Origin: Gynuella sp050296195
GTDB lineage: Bacteria; Pseudomonadota; Gammaproteobacteria; Pseudomonadales; Natronospirillaceae
NCBI RefSeq assembly: GCF_050296195.1
Contig: NZ_JBNKRB010000057.1
DNA length: 64,000 bases
Reading direction: 5' to 3' (one strand)
A program made the position numbers and the translations under genes. Of this stretch, positions 1 to 7,456 are shown piece after piece (the first letter of the stretch is position 1; the number at the start of each line of letters is the position of its first letter). The notes under the pieces are model-generated. The model saw only the letters and a program-made list of their open reading frames with translations, was not told where the DNA came from and made no database searches.

Positions 1-314
1 CTGAAGGTCTGATCCAGGGTGCTGTCGGTGAGGTTCTGGATCTGTTCGATGTTGCTGTTGAGGTCGTAGTGATAGGCCCAGTCCTGCACGCGGCTGCTCA
101 GGTCGGTGAGCCGGTAGTCGAGGTCGTAGGTGTAACGTTGCTGGATACCGTTGCCGTAGGTAAATCCGGTGACAGGGCCGAATGGCAGGTAGGTCAGGTC
201 GCCAAAGCCGTTGTATTGGTAGGTGGAAGCGGTTCGGGTTTGGAGGTAGCAGGTTGGCCCGTTACACGGAACAGATCCAGTGGGGGCGGTTGGTGTGAAT
301 TGACAGGAAAATCG
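1..314 (-). pseudogene. RHS/YD-repeat protein fragment, runs off the left edge
   Basis: Reading the minus strand from 314 to the window edge gives about 100 codons with no stop. They contain repeat units typical of RHS proteins, for example YNGFGDLTYLPFGPV, YTYDLDYRLTDL and WAYHYDLNSN. RHS proteins are large shells of YD repeats that enclose and deliver a variable C-terminal toxin. Here an in-frame TAG at 315-317 lies just upstream, and no ATG, GTG or TTG with a ribosome site opens the frame. The visible part is therefore a remnant rather than a normal gene start, though the reading frame continues past position 1. It lies directly downstream of the small gene at 320-688, as displaced RHS core fragments often do behind a toxin-immunity pair. 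The family call is firm; the pseudogene status is inferred. Confidence 0.75.
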
Positions 315-319
315 CTATC

Positions 320-688
320 TTAATCAGGAAACTTGTTTTGTAACTCTTTCTGCATTTTGTTATTCAGGTCTGTTAGGTTCTCTTTCTTCAAAAAACTCAA
401 TAACTTCATCCCTTCATCCTTTAAGGTTGGGCTTCTACAGTTTGAACTTAAAAACAACTCCACTACTCCAATCAATTGTTTCTGGGAGTAGTCATGTCCG
501 AGCACTTCGACACATTGATGAATAGCCTCCGCAAAGTTAATACAATTGCCCTTTCTATGAGAGCGCTGTGCTAGCGAATAACTGAGCTCCCAAGCTTCCT
601 CAAAGTCCCCCTTTAAAATCGACGCATGTATTGCCCCAACCACTATACTATCTATTTTAAAGAACAATTTTTTAATGATATTCACCAT
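320..688 (-). CDS. Small helical protein, possible RHS-associated immunity protein
   Basis: This 122-residue protein has no family I recognise. The start is well supported: AGGAGA lies 3 bases before the ATG on the minus strand. There is no signal peptide or membrane segment, so it should be cytoplasmic. The sequence is rich in Glu, Lys, Leu and Ser and reads as a run of short amphipathic helices, with stretches such as FEEAWELSYSLAQRS and KQLIGVVELFLSS. It sits between probable toxin debris upstream (higher coordinates) and an RHS core fragment downstream, which is the usual place for an RHS immunity gene. The immunity role is inferred from position only; a helical-repeat protein of other function is equally compatible with the sequence. 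Confidence 0.55.
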   Translation of the reverse strand: MVNIIKKLFFKIDSIVVGAIHASILKGDFEEAWELSYSLAQRSHRKGNCINFAEAIHQCVEVLGHDYSQKQLIGVVELFLSSNCRSPTLKDEGMKLLSFLKKENLTDLNNKMQKELQNKFPD

Positions 689-1160
689 TTTCTCCTAGCT
701 TCCAAAATCGTCACCACCGCCTGTCAGAACCATACACGATACATAAACAGCCATACCTTTGCAGCACACATCTGTTTATTGCCACCGTGCTGGAGATATC
801 TGATTACTACTCCTTCACCAACTCTAGAACAACCATTCTCAGGAGCAATATCGTCAGCATCAAAACGACCAACAAGCTATTGATTTTGTCGCCCAAGAAT
901 ACAGGGCCAGATACTATAGAAAACTAATAATTCCCTGAAGTTTTCGATCCGATGCGTGGCGCAGATATTTTTCAAGAATCTTTTTTACAGCCGTTCAGTT
1001 GGAACCGTTTGTCCCTACGGATCACCACTCAGACCCGTGAAAGTCCTTTTTTTGAATAAAGCCACGAAAAACCGGAACTGGCTGTTGAGCAGTATTTTTT
1101 GTGATACTGGTTGAGAATCTCTTGTCAAACGTCGCCCTCCAGCCTGCTGGAAAACCATTC
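689..1160. other. Gene debris between the RHS remnant and rbsR
   Basis: No intact gene is visible here. On the minus strand an open stretch from 876 to a TGA at 724 ends 35 bases before the start of the 320-688 gene and could be the tail of a toxin. It includes the peptides GRFDADDIAPENGCSR and RYLQHGGNKQM. On the plus strand a different stretch, roughly 824-937, reads QEQYRQHQNDQQAIDFVAQE and also looks protein-like. The two overlap, so at most one was ever coding, and I cannot decide which. Positions 940-1160 show nothing recognisable and no strong terminator for the rbs operon. Confidence 0.4.
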
Positions 1161-2195
1161 CTATTTTTTTTGAGGCAACTTATTCTTCTGAGCCACTTTA
1201 GCAACGGATGAGCGCACGACTAGATCAGGTTCAATCAATAACGTTCGCCCTTGCTTGCGAGGGTGTTCCAGACGTTCGATCAGGGTATGTACCGCCATTT
1301 TCGCCAACCGGTTTTTAGGCTGGTTAATTGTGGTCAACGGTGGATAGAAATGTGCTGAGAAGGAGATGTTGTCGTAGCCGATTACTGACAGATCTTCCGG
1401 CACCCGAATGCCCGACAGTTGCGCTTCGCTCAACGCTCCCAGAGCCATCGTGTCATTGGCGATAAACACCGCACTCGGTTTTTGATCCTGTGCCAGTAAT
1501 TGGCGCATTGCCAGTTTACCCCCTTCGCATTCGAAGTCAGACTCAATGACCCAGTCCGGGTTGATTGTCAGTCCGGCGTTGGCCATGGCTTGCTTAAAGC
1601 CATCATAACGCCCCAGCGCAGGAATTTTGTTACTTGGGCCACCAATAAAACCAATGTCAGTGTGGCCGTTTTCAATCAGGTGTTGTGTGGCGATCAGACC
1701 ACCGAGTGAAGAGTTATCCTGAATGCGATCCAGATATTCATCGGTCGGTCCCCAGTCCATTACCACCATGGGCAGATCCCTTTGGGCAGTTATGGCTTTG
1801 AACAGGCCGTTATCGTATTCGGTACACATCACCAGAATGCCATCAGTTCGCTTTTGCAGCAGCATCTTCAGATAAGAGTCGGTTTTTTCCGGGTCACCAT
1901 CGGTGTTGCAAAGCACCAGATTGTAGCCTTCACGATAGCAGTTTTTTTCAACGGCTTTGATCACTTCGGCGTAAAATGGATTTAACGTGGTGGTTACCAG
2001 CATGCCCAGAGTTTTGGTGTTTTTAACCTTCAGGCTGCGCGCAACGGCACTCGGTGCATAATTCAGCGCTTTTACCGCAGAGAGCACCGCTGCTTTTGAT
2101 TCTTCAGAGACGAATCGGGTTTCATTCAATACGTGCGAGACGGTCGTCGTGGAAACCTTGGCCAGCTTCGCGACGTCCTTAATGGTAACCGACAA
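1161..2195 (-). CDS. rbsR: Ribose operon repressor, LacI family
   Basis: RbsR represses ribose uptake genes and is released by ribose. The 344-residue protein has the N-terminal LacI helix-turn-helix and hinge (VAKLAKVSTTTVSHVLNETR, then NYAPSAVARSLK) followed by a periplasmic-binding-protein-like sensor domain. It matches the E. coli protein closely through NPFYAEVIKAVE, LVLCNTDGD and QKRTDGILVMC. The start appears to be TTG at 2195, with GGGAG about 9 bases upstream, because no ATG or GTG precedes the conserved TIKDVAKLA. It is the last gene of the rbs operon, 23 bases after rbsK, so it probably controls its own synthesis through the palindrome at 7060-7083. Length and domain order are normal. 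Confidence 0.95.
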   Translation of the reverse strand: MSVTIKDVAKLAKVSTTTVSHVLNETRFVSEESKAAVLSAVKALNYAPSAVARSLKVKNTKTLGMLVTTTLNPFYAEVIKAVEKNCYREGYNLVLCNTDGDPEKTDSYLKMLLQKRTDGILVMCTEYDNGLFKAITAQRDLPMVVMDWGPTDEYLDRIQDNSSLGGLIATQHLIENGHTDIGFIGGPSNKIPALGRYDGFKQAMANAGLTINPDWVIESDFECEGGKLAMRQLLAQDQKPSAVFIANDTMALGALSEAQLSGIRVPEDLSVIGYDNISFSAHFYPPLTTINQPKNRLAKMAVHTLIERLEHPRKQGRTLLIEPDLVVRSSVAKVAQKNKLPQKK

Positions 2196-2218
2196 TAACT
2201 TTTCTCCCTATGACCGGA

Positions 2219-3136
2219 TCAATGCTGTTCGATAAAAGCGACCACCTCGGAAAGTTCCGGAATGGAATCCTGAGCACCACTTCGGGTAACCGACAGCGCC
2301 GCAGCCGCCTGAGCGAATGTTACCGCATCCGACATGGCATTGTCTTTTAATAACGCGGCCACTAACGCACCATTAAAACAATCACCGGCCGCAGTGGTAT
2401 CCACTGCTTTTACTGAAAAACCGGTATAACGTTCGCCGACTCCAGCATTACTGTACCAGACACCTCGCGCACCCAACGTAATTAACACCTCGGCAATACC
2501 CTTGCCATGCAAAACATCACAAGCCTGGGCTGCTGTGGCTTCGTCAGTTACACGAATACCGGTTAATCGTTCAGCTTCCGTCTCATTGGGGGTAATCAAG
2601 TCAACCATGGCCAATAAATGATCCGGTAATTCGCTGGCCGGTGCCGGGTTCAAGATAACTTTGGTGCCAGAATCCTTTGCCACCTGTGCTGCAAATATGA
2701 CTCCCTCGACCGGAGTTTCCAATTGCAATAACAACGCATCGGCAGTTTCTATAAACGTCCTTTTGGTCTGAATACAGTCTGATGTTAAATGTGCGTTGGC
2801 CTGCGCAGAAATGCCAATGCAGTTTTCCCCATTGGCATCCACAAAGATCATTGCCGTACCGGTATTACTACCGGCAATCTGTTCTATTCCGGCGGTATTG
2901 ATACCGGCGGATGCAAAACTATCGACCAGTTGATGACCGATAGCATCGGAGCCCACACAAGCGATAAAAGTAATGTCAGCCCCCATTCGGGCAGCTGCCA
3001 TTGCCTGATTAGCACCCTTACCACCACCCAATACCTGATAACTTTCGCTCGATACCGTTTCGCCCGGTTTGGGCAAATGGTTGAGTTGCAAAACATGATC
3101 GACGTTTACGCTACCAAGGACAGTGAGTTTTTTCAT
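2219..3136 (-). CDS. rbsK: Ribokinase
   Basis: Ribokinase phosphorylates D-ribose at O5 using ATP in the cytoplasm, feeding the pentose phosphate pathway. The 305-residue product shows the PfkB-family signatures: GGKGANQAMAAARMGA near the N-terminus, NPAPASELP in the middle and the C-terminal VDTTAAGDCFNGAL, which carries the catalytic Asp in the AAGD motif. I start it at ATG 3136 because GGAAG lies about 8 bases upstream on that strand. An ATG at 3148 is in frame but has no ribosome site. It lies 81 bases after rbsB and 23 bases before rbsR. The length agrees with E. coli RbsK (309 residues). Confidence 0.96.
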   Translation of the reverse strand: MKKLTVLGSVNVDHVLQLNHLPKPGETVSSESYQVLGGGKGANQAMAAARMGADITFIACVGSDAIGHQLVDSFASAGINTAGIEQIAGSNTGTAMIFVDANGENCIGISAQANAHLTSDCIQTKRTFIETADALLLQLETPVEGVIFAAQVAKDSGTKVILNPAPASELPDHLLAMVDLITPNETEAERLTGIRVTDEATAAQACDVLHGKGIAEVLITLGARGVWYSNAGVGERYTGFSVKAVDTTAAGDCFNGALVAALLKDNAMSDAVTFAQAAAALSVTRSGAQDSIPELSEVVAFIEQH

Positions 3137-3217
3137 GCGATCTTCCATTGGGAAATTTTAAGAAATGGCCCGAAGACATCGTCAACGAGCCACCATAAAG
3201 AACCATAACCAACCGGT

Positions 3218-4105
3218 TTAGTTAATAACCTGCAACGGTACCGGAATGTATGCATCGACCTTTTCACCCGTCAATACTTTCACGGCAGTTTCGACACCCA
3301 GCGCACCAATCAATGCCGGTTGTTGACCAACAGTGGCCCCCATATCGCCTGCTTTTACCGCAGCAATACCTTCATCTGTACCATCGAAACCAACGATCAG
3401 CACATGCTTGCCCGCAGCTTTGACAGCACGCAACGCACCTAAGGCCATTTCATCATTCTGTGCAAAAACGGCTTGAACATCCGGATGCGCCGTTAGCAGG
3501 TTTTCCATCACGTCCAGACCTTTGGCACGGTCAAAATCCGCTGGCTGAGTAGCCAACAATTTAAAACCATTGGCCTGAACAGCCTGCATAAAACCCTTGC
3601 CACGATCTTTTGCAGCTGAGGTTCCAGCAATACCTTCCAGCTGGATTAATTTAGCCCCCTTACCCAGTTTTTCAGCGATATAGTCGCCAGCCATTTTGCC
3701 GCCAGAAACGTTATCGGAGGCAATGTGAGAAACCACTTTTCCACGAGTGGCGCCACGATCCAGAGTAAAGACCGGAATCTTGCTTCGGTTGGCCATTTTA
3801 ATGGCATTACCGACTGCGTCAGAATCTGCCGGATTGATCAGGATGGCAGCAACTCTTTTGGTAATTAAGTCTTCGACGTTAGCCATTTCTTTGGCAGGGT
3901 CATTATTTGAGCTGAGCACCACCAGTTCGTACCCGAGTTCTGCCGCTTTTTGTTCTGCCCCTTCTTTCATGGACACAAAGAACGGATTGTTTAACGTTGA
4001 AACCACCAGTGCCAGTTTCTTTTGCTCTGCTGCGTGCGCACCAAAAGAAAACGCCAATGTGGCAATCGCCGCCACTGCAGAAATCAGACGGGTCATTTTT
4101 TTCAT
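3218..4105 (-). CDS. rbsB: Periplasmic D-ribose-binding protein
   Basis: RbsB captures ribose in the periplasm and delivers it to the RbsAC transporter. The 295-residue precursor starts with a clear Sec signal peptide (MKKMTRLISAVAAIATLAF, cleavage after AHA). It continues as a type-I periplasmic-binding fold (LALVVSTLNNPFFVSMKEGA, INPADSDAV, FAQNDEMALGALRA, IVGFDGTDEGI). These segments line up with E. coli RbsB (296 residues), including the NPFF and NDEMALGA contacts around the sugar. It is the fourth gene of the operon, 24 bases after rbsC. Confidence 0.97.
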   Translation of the reverse strand: MKKMTRLISAVAAIATLAFSFGAHAAEQKKLALVVSTLNNPFFVSMKEGAEQKAAELGYELVVLSSNNDPAKEMANVEDLITKRVAAILINPADSDAVGNAIKMANRSKIPVFTLDRGATRGKVVSHIASDNVSGGKMAGDYIAEKLGKGAKLIQLEGIAGTSAAKDRGKGFMQAVQANGFKLLATQPADFDRAKGLDVMENLLTAHPDVQAVFAQNDEMALGALRAVKAAGKHVLIVGFDGTDEGIAAVKAGDMGATVGQQPALIGALGVETAVKVLTGEKVDAYIPVPLQVIN

Positions 4106-4129
4106 AGAGTATTCCTCATTTTTTTGTAT

Positions 4130-5110
4130 TTATTTGTTTCTATTGTCAACGATGACGGCCAACAAAATGACCGATGCCTTGGCAAGCATTTGGTAATAGG
4201 ACGACACATCCAGCAGGTTCAGCGCATTATTCAAAAAGCCGATAATTAACGCGCCAATAAGCGTGCCCATAATTCGGCCCTTGCCCCCCATCAGGCTGGT
4301 GCCACCCAGTACAACGGCGGCAATGGCATCCAATTCATAGCCCAGCCCGGCAGTGGGCTGCGCTGAAGAAAGACGTGCGGTAATGATGATACTGGCGATC
4401 GCTGCTGTTAGACCGCAAAGTGCATACACAATAATTTTTACCCGGTCGACATTGATACCCGACAAACGGGTCGCTTCTTCGTTACCACCGAGCGCGTAGA
4501 TATAACGACCGATTTTGGTGTGGTTCAACAGGTACCAGCCGGCAGCAAATGTTATGACCATAATCCAGATCGGTACCGGCACACCAAACAGATATCCGGT
4601 ACCCAGCCAGCTGAACATATCGGCGTTGTCGGTATAACCGGTTGAGATCGGTCGACCATCGGTGAAGACCATGGTAATACCCCGTAAAGCCGTCATACTG
4701 ACCAGCGTGGCAATAAAGGGCTGAACCTTGCCTTTAGCAACGATCACACCGCTCAAACCACCTAATAACAGACCTGCAATCAGGGTGATCGGTACCGCCA
4801 GGAAAACACTCATTTCTTTCGCAATCAGACTTGCGGCAAACGCACCAGTCAGGGCCAGGACGGCACCGACACTAAGATCAATACCGGCTGTGATAATAAC
4901 CAGCGTCATACCGACTGCAATAATGCTGTTAACTGACGTTTGTCTCAACGTATTCAGCATATTGTCGATACTGAAAAAATTAGGGCTGATCAACGACACC
5001 ACAATAATTAACAGCATTAAAGCAATCAGGGATTTTTGTTCAAAAAACCAGGCTTTACTGAAAATCTGCGGGTTGCCCTCGTGTGTTCGGGTCACTGTTT
5101 TGGTTGTCAT
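4130..5110 (-). CDS. rbsC: Ribose ABC transporter permease
   Basis: RbsC forms the membrane channel of the ribose importer. The product of 326 residues has eight or more hydrophobic segments and the family signatures GIDLSVGAVLALTGAFAA, ALGGNEEATRLSGINV and AAVVLGGTSLMGGKGRIMGT. The start is ATG 5110, which overlaps the rbsA stop codon by ATGA. A longer in-frame opening to 5206 would lie wholly inside rbsA and adds an arginine-rich leader foreign to the family. Translational coupling to rbsA is likely. Confidence 0.96.
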   Translation of the reverse strand: MTTKTVTRTHEGNPQIFSKAWFFEQKSLIALMLLIIVVSLISPNFFSIDNMLNTLRQTSVNSIIAVGMTLVIITAGIDLSVGAVLALTGAFAASLIAKEMSVFLAVPITLIAGLLLGGLSGVIVAKGKVQPFIATLVSMTALRGITMVFTDGRPISTGYTDNADMFSWLGTGYLFGVPVPIWIMVITFAAGWYLLNHTKIGRYIYALGGNEEATRLSGINVDRVKIIVYALCGLTAAIASIIITARLSSAQPTAGLGYELDAIAAVVLGGTSLMGGKGRIMGTLIGALIIGFLNNALNLLDVSSYYQMLAKASVILLAVIVDNRNK

Positions 5111-6609
5111 GCGGTTACCTCGGATTCGTTGCCTACTGCGGCGGCCATCAATGTTTCCTGACTGGCGTGTTCTCGTAAAAATTCGCCGGTTAATTTGCCC
5201 TGACACATCACCAGAATGCGATCGCTCATACCAAGAATTTCCGGCATATCAGAAGACACCAAAATGATTGCCATGCCTTGCTGACGGAATTGATTGATCA
5301 ACTGATATATTTCCTGTCGCGCACCCACATCCACACCGCGGGTGGGTTCGTCGAGAATCAACACTTTTGGTTGTTTCATCACGCCTTTGGCAATCGCGAC
5401 TTTCTGCTGATTACCACCGGATAAATTCTTGATGATCTGTTTCTGGCCGGGTGTTTTGATGTGGAAGACATCAATGTAATTCTGCACGGCCTGCTGTTCC
5501 TGGTGATGGTGAATACGGCCACTGTTGTTACAAAACTCGGCCAGGCTGCTTAGAGTCATGTTTTCTTTCACCGACAGTTCCAAAACCAGACCATCTTTCT
5601 TTCGATCTTCCGAAACGTAGGCGATGCCAGAAGCAAGTGCGTCGTTCGGCGAACCAATCTGCAACACCTCACCATTGAGTGAAATACTGCCACTGGATTT
5701 TTTTGCAGCGCCGTACAACAACCGCATCAGCTCCGTCCGCCCGGCGCCCATCAACCCGGAAAAACCGAGAATTTCACCGCTCTTCAAACTAAAACTGACA
5801 TTATCGACACCCGGTCCACATAGGCCATTGACCGTGAGGCATTCATCACCCAGTGAAACATCCACGCTGGGGAACTGATCTTCCAGAGAACGCCCCACCA
5901 TGAGTTCGATAATGCGATCTTCGGTTAGTGCCTGAACTGGACTTTCAGCAATAAATTTTCCATCACGCAGGACAGTAACATCATCACAAATATGGAAAAT
6001 TTCTTTCAACCGATGAGAGATATAAACAATACCATGGCCTTGGTCGCGCAACTCCTTGATGACCTCAAACAGGTTGTCCGTTTCAGTATCAGTCAGAGCA
6101 TCCGTTGGTTCATCCATAATGATGACCTTGGATTCAAACGACAGCGCCTTGGCAATTTCCACCATCTGTTGCTCACCAATGCTGAGGTTTCCCAGCCGGG
6201 TACGTGGGTGGTGTTTTATTTTGAGTCGGTCGAGCAATTTGGTGACATCAGCATACAATTGTTGCCACTGAATTTTTCCGTACCGCGTGGGCTCCCGGCC
6301 CAAAAAGATATTTTCCGCGATGCTTAATTCCGGAATCAGGTTCAGTTCCTGATGAATAATACCGATGCCCTGATCCTGAGAATCTTTGGGACCTTTAAAC
6401 TGACAGGGTTGCCCCTGATACTCGATCACACCTGAATCGCGTTGATAGATACCGGTTAACACCTTCATCAGAGTTGACTTACCAGCACCGTTTTCGCCAA
6501 CCAGCGCCATCACTTTACCGGGATAAACATTCAGACTGGCCTGGTCCAGTGCTTTGACGCTGGGAAAAGATTTCTCAATATTCTGCAGCATTAAAATCGG
6601 CTGTGTCAT
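5107..6609 (-). CDS. rbsA: Ribose ABC transporter ATPase (two nucleotide-binding domains)
   Basis: RbsA is the cytoplasmic ATPase of the ribose importer and carries two ABC domains in one 500-residue chain. The first half has Walker A GENGAGKST (about residue 37), signature LSIGEQQMVEIAKALS and Walker B VIIMDEPTDAL. The second half has the degenerate Walker A GAGRTELMRLLYGA normal for monosaccharide ABC ATPases, then LSGGNQQKVAIAKGV and VLILDEPTRGVDVGA. Length and motif order match E. coli RbsA (501 residues). It begins 9 bases after rbsD and overlaps rbsC by 4 bases. Confidence 0.97.
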   Translation of the reverse strand: MTQPILMLQNIEKSFPSVKALDQASLNVYPGKVMALVGENGAGKSTLMKVLTGIYQRDSGVIEYQGQPCQFKGPKDSQDQGIGIIHQELNLIPELSIAENIFLGREPTRYGKIQWQQLYADVTKLLDRLKIKHHPRTRLGNLSIGEQQMVEIAKALSFESKVIIMDEPTDALTDTETDNLFEVIKELRDQGHGIVYISHRLKEIFHICDDVTVLRDGKFIAESPVQALTEDRIIELMVGRSLEDQFPSVDVSLGDECLTVNGLCGPGVDNVSFSLKSGEILGFSGLMGAGRTELMRLLYGAAKKSSGSISLNGEVLQIGSPNDALASGIAYVSEDRKKDGLVLELSVKENMTLSSLAEFCNNSGRIHHHQEQQAVQNYIDVFHIKTPGQKQIIKNLSGGNQQKVAIAKGVMKQPKVLILDEPTRGVDVGARQEIYQLINQFRQQGMAIILVSSDMPEILGMSDRILVMCQGKLTGEFLREHASQETLMAAAVGNESEVTA

Positions 6610-6618
6610 ATCGCCACC

Positions 6619-7026
6619 TCAGAAAACCACACCGGATTTAAGAATGATATTGGCGTACGGAGTAAACTCACCGGTGCGCACAATGGCCTTACTCTCATGG
6701 GTTTGTTGTTTGAAGGCCTCATGACTAATGTAGTTGATTTCAATGGGATAGTTCTGAGCAGCGAGGATATCGATAAGCTGCTGATGAAATTCAGGACTGA
6801 CACTTTGACATTCACTGGCAAGGATGACGGATTCAACCTTAAGCTCACTGAGCACCGTATCGAGCACCTGCAGCATAGATGGCAGGCCATGCTCAACCGC
6901 CAGATCAATACGGGAAACCGCAGTCGGAACAGGCAACCCCGCATCGCAGACCGTGATTTCATCCATATGCCCCATACGGGCAATGACAGCAGACAGTTCA
7001 GAATTCAGTAATCTCGATTTCTTCAT
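6619..7026 (-). CDS. rbsD: D-ribose pyranase
   Basis: RbsD interconverts the beta-pyranose and beta-furanose forms of ribose so that ribokinase receives the furanose. The 135-residue product shows the family pattern: MKKSRLLNSELSAVIARMGH with the catalytic His, VCDAGLPVP, VEHGLPSMLQVLD and a C-terminal TGEFTPYANIILKSGVVF. The start is ATG 7026, preceded by an AGAAGAGA ribosome site; an ATG at 7056 is in frame but lacks one. It is the first gene of the rbs operon, as in E. coli. Confidence 0.95.
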   Translation of the reverse strand: MKKSRLLNSELSAVIARMGHMDEITVCDAGLPVPTAVSRIDLAVEHGLPSMLQVLDTVLSELKVESVILASECQSVSPEFHQQLIDILAAQNYPIEINYISHEAFKQQTHESKAIVRTGEFTPYANIILKSGVVF

Positions 7027-7059
7027 CGGATCTCTTCTTATTGTTAAGGATTCCAAATA

Positions 7060-7083
7060 GCAAACGATTGCGCAATCGTTTGC
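7060..7083. promoter_or_regulatory. 24-bp palindromic operator of the rbs operon
   Basis: Two perfectly mirrored 12-base arms (GCAAACGATTGC and its reverse complement) abut without a spacer. Each arm also contains a CG-centred near-palindrome of the LacI type, CAAACGATTG. The site lies 34 bases upstream of rbsD and just downstream of the promoter. RbsR binding is inferred from the family and the position. Confidence 0.8.
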
Positions 7084-7113
7084 GTAGTATGCATTTCACA
7101 TCATAGGAGTCAA
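7084..7113 (-). promoter_or_regulatory. Probable rbs promoter
   Basis: On the minus strand TTGACT (7108-7113) is followed after 18 bases by TACTAC (7084-7089). An overlapping -10 choice, CATACT, gives 16 bases. The palindromic operator begins one base downstream of the -10 box, so a bound repressor would cover the transcription start. Positions 7114-7414, between here and the glpK terminator, show nothing else. Confidence 0.55.
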
Positions 7114-7414
7114 CAAAATTTGTCAGCAAGCGTTGATATTTGAGTTATTTAATTGATCTGAGTGGGTGGGTAATACGCACTTCGACAGCTACTGACGATG
7201 CATGATGAAAGGCTGGGAAACCATTGCTGATTGTATTTGTAACCGAATACAGGCGCTCATTGGGTTAATAACAGCCCCTATTCCACTGGTGTTATATTTT
7301 TAAGAGCGAGAATCGTTAGGAGCATCATTAAAAACATGCATCAGCTAAAACAATAAAGCCTGTTAACTATTTTGGAATGATTCACAAACAGAAAAACGAT
7401 TGAAAGGGGAAACC

Positions 7415-7441
7415 CCAAAGACCACCCTGTGTGGCCTTTGG
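7415..7441 (-). terminator. Probable terminator of glpDK
   Basis: A hairpin with stems CCAAAG and CTTTGG, extended inward by CCAC/GTGG across one mismatch, lies 15 bases after the glpK stop codon. The T-rich stretch that follows on the minus strand is broken, so termination may be weak. Confidence 0.5.
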
Positions 7442-7456
7442 TCAGTGATGGAGATA

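Noticed and set aside
1100..1165. Possible fourth MITE end (ATTCCTATTTTTTTTGAGG) near the rbsR stop
   Set aside because: Only about 20 bases resemble the element's right end, the sequence is part of the rbsR stop region, and no partner repeat or target duplication is present.
1022..1204. Open frame of 60 codons overlapping the end of rbsR on the minus strand
   Set aside because: It is out of frame with rbsR, runs into it and has no ribosome site or family match.
3747..4196. 149-codon plus-strand frame antisense to rbsB
   Set aside because: rbsB is certain on the other strand; the antisense frame is a by-product of its codon pattern.
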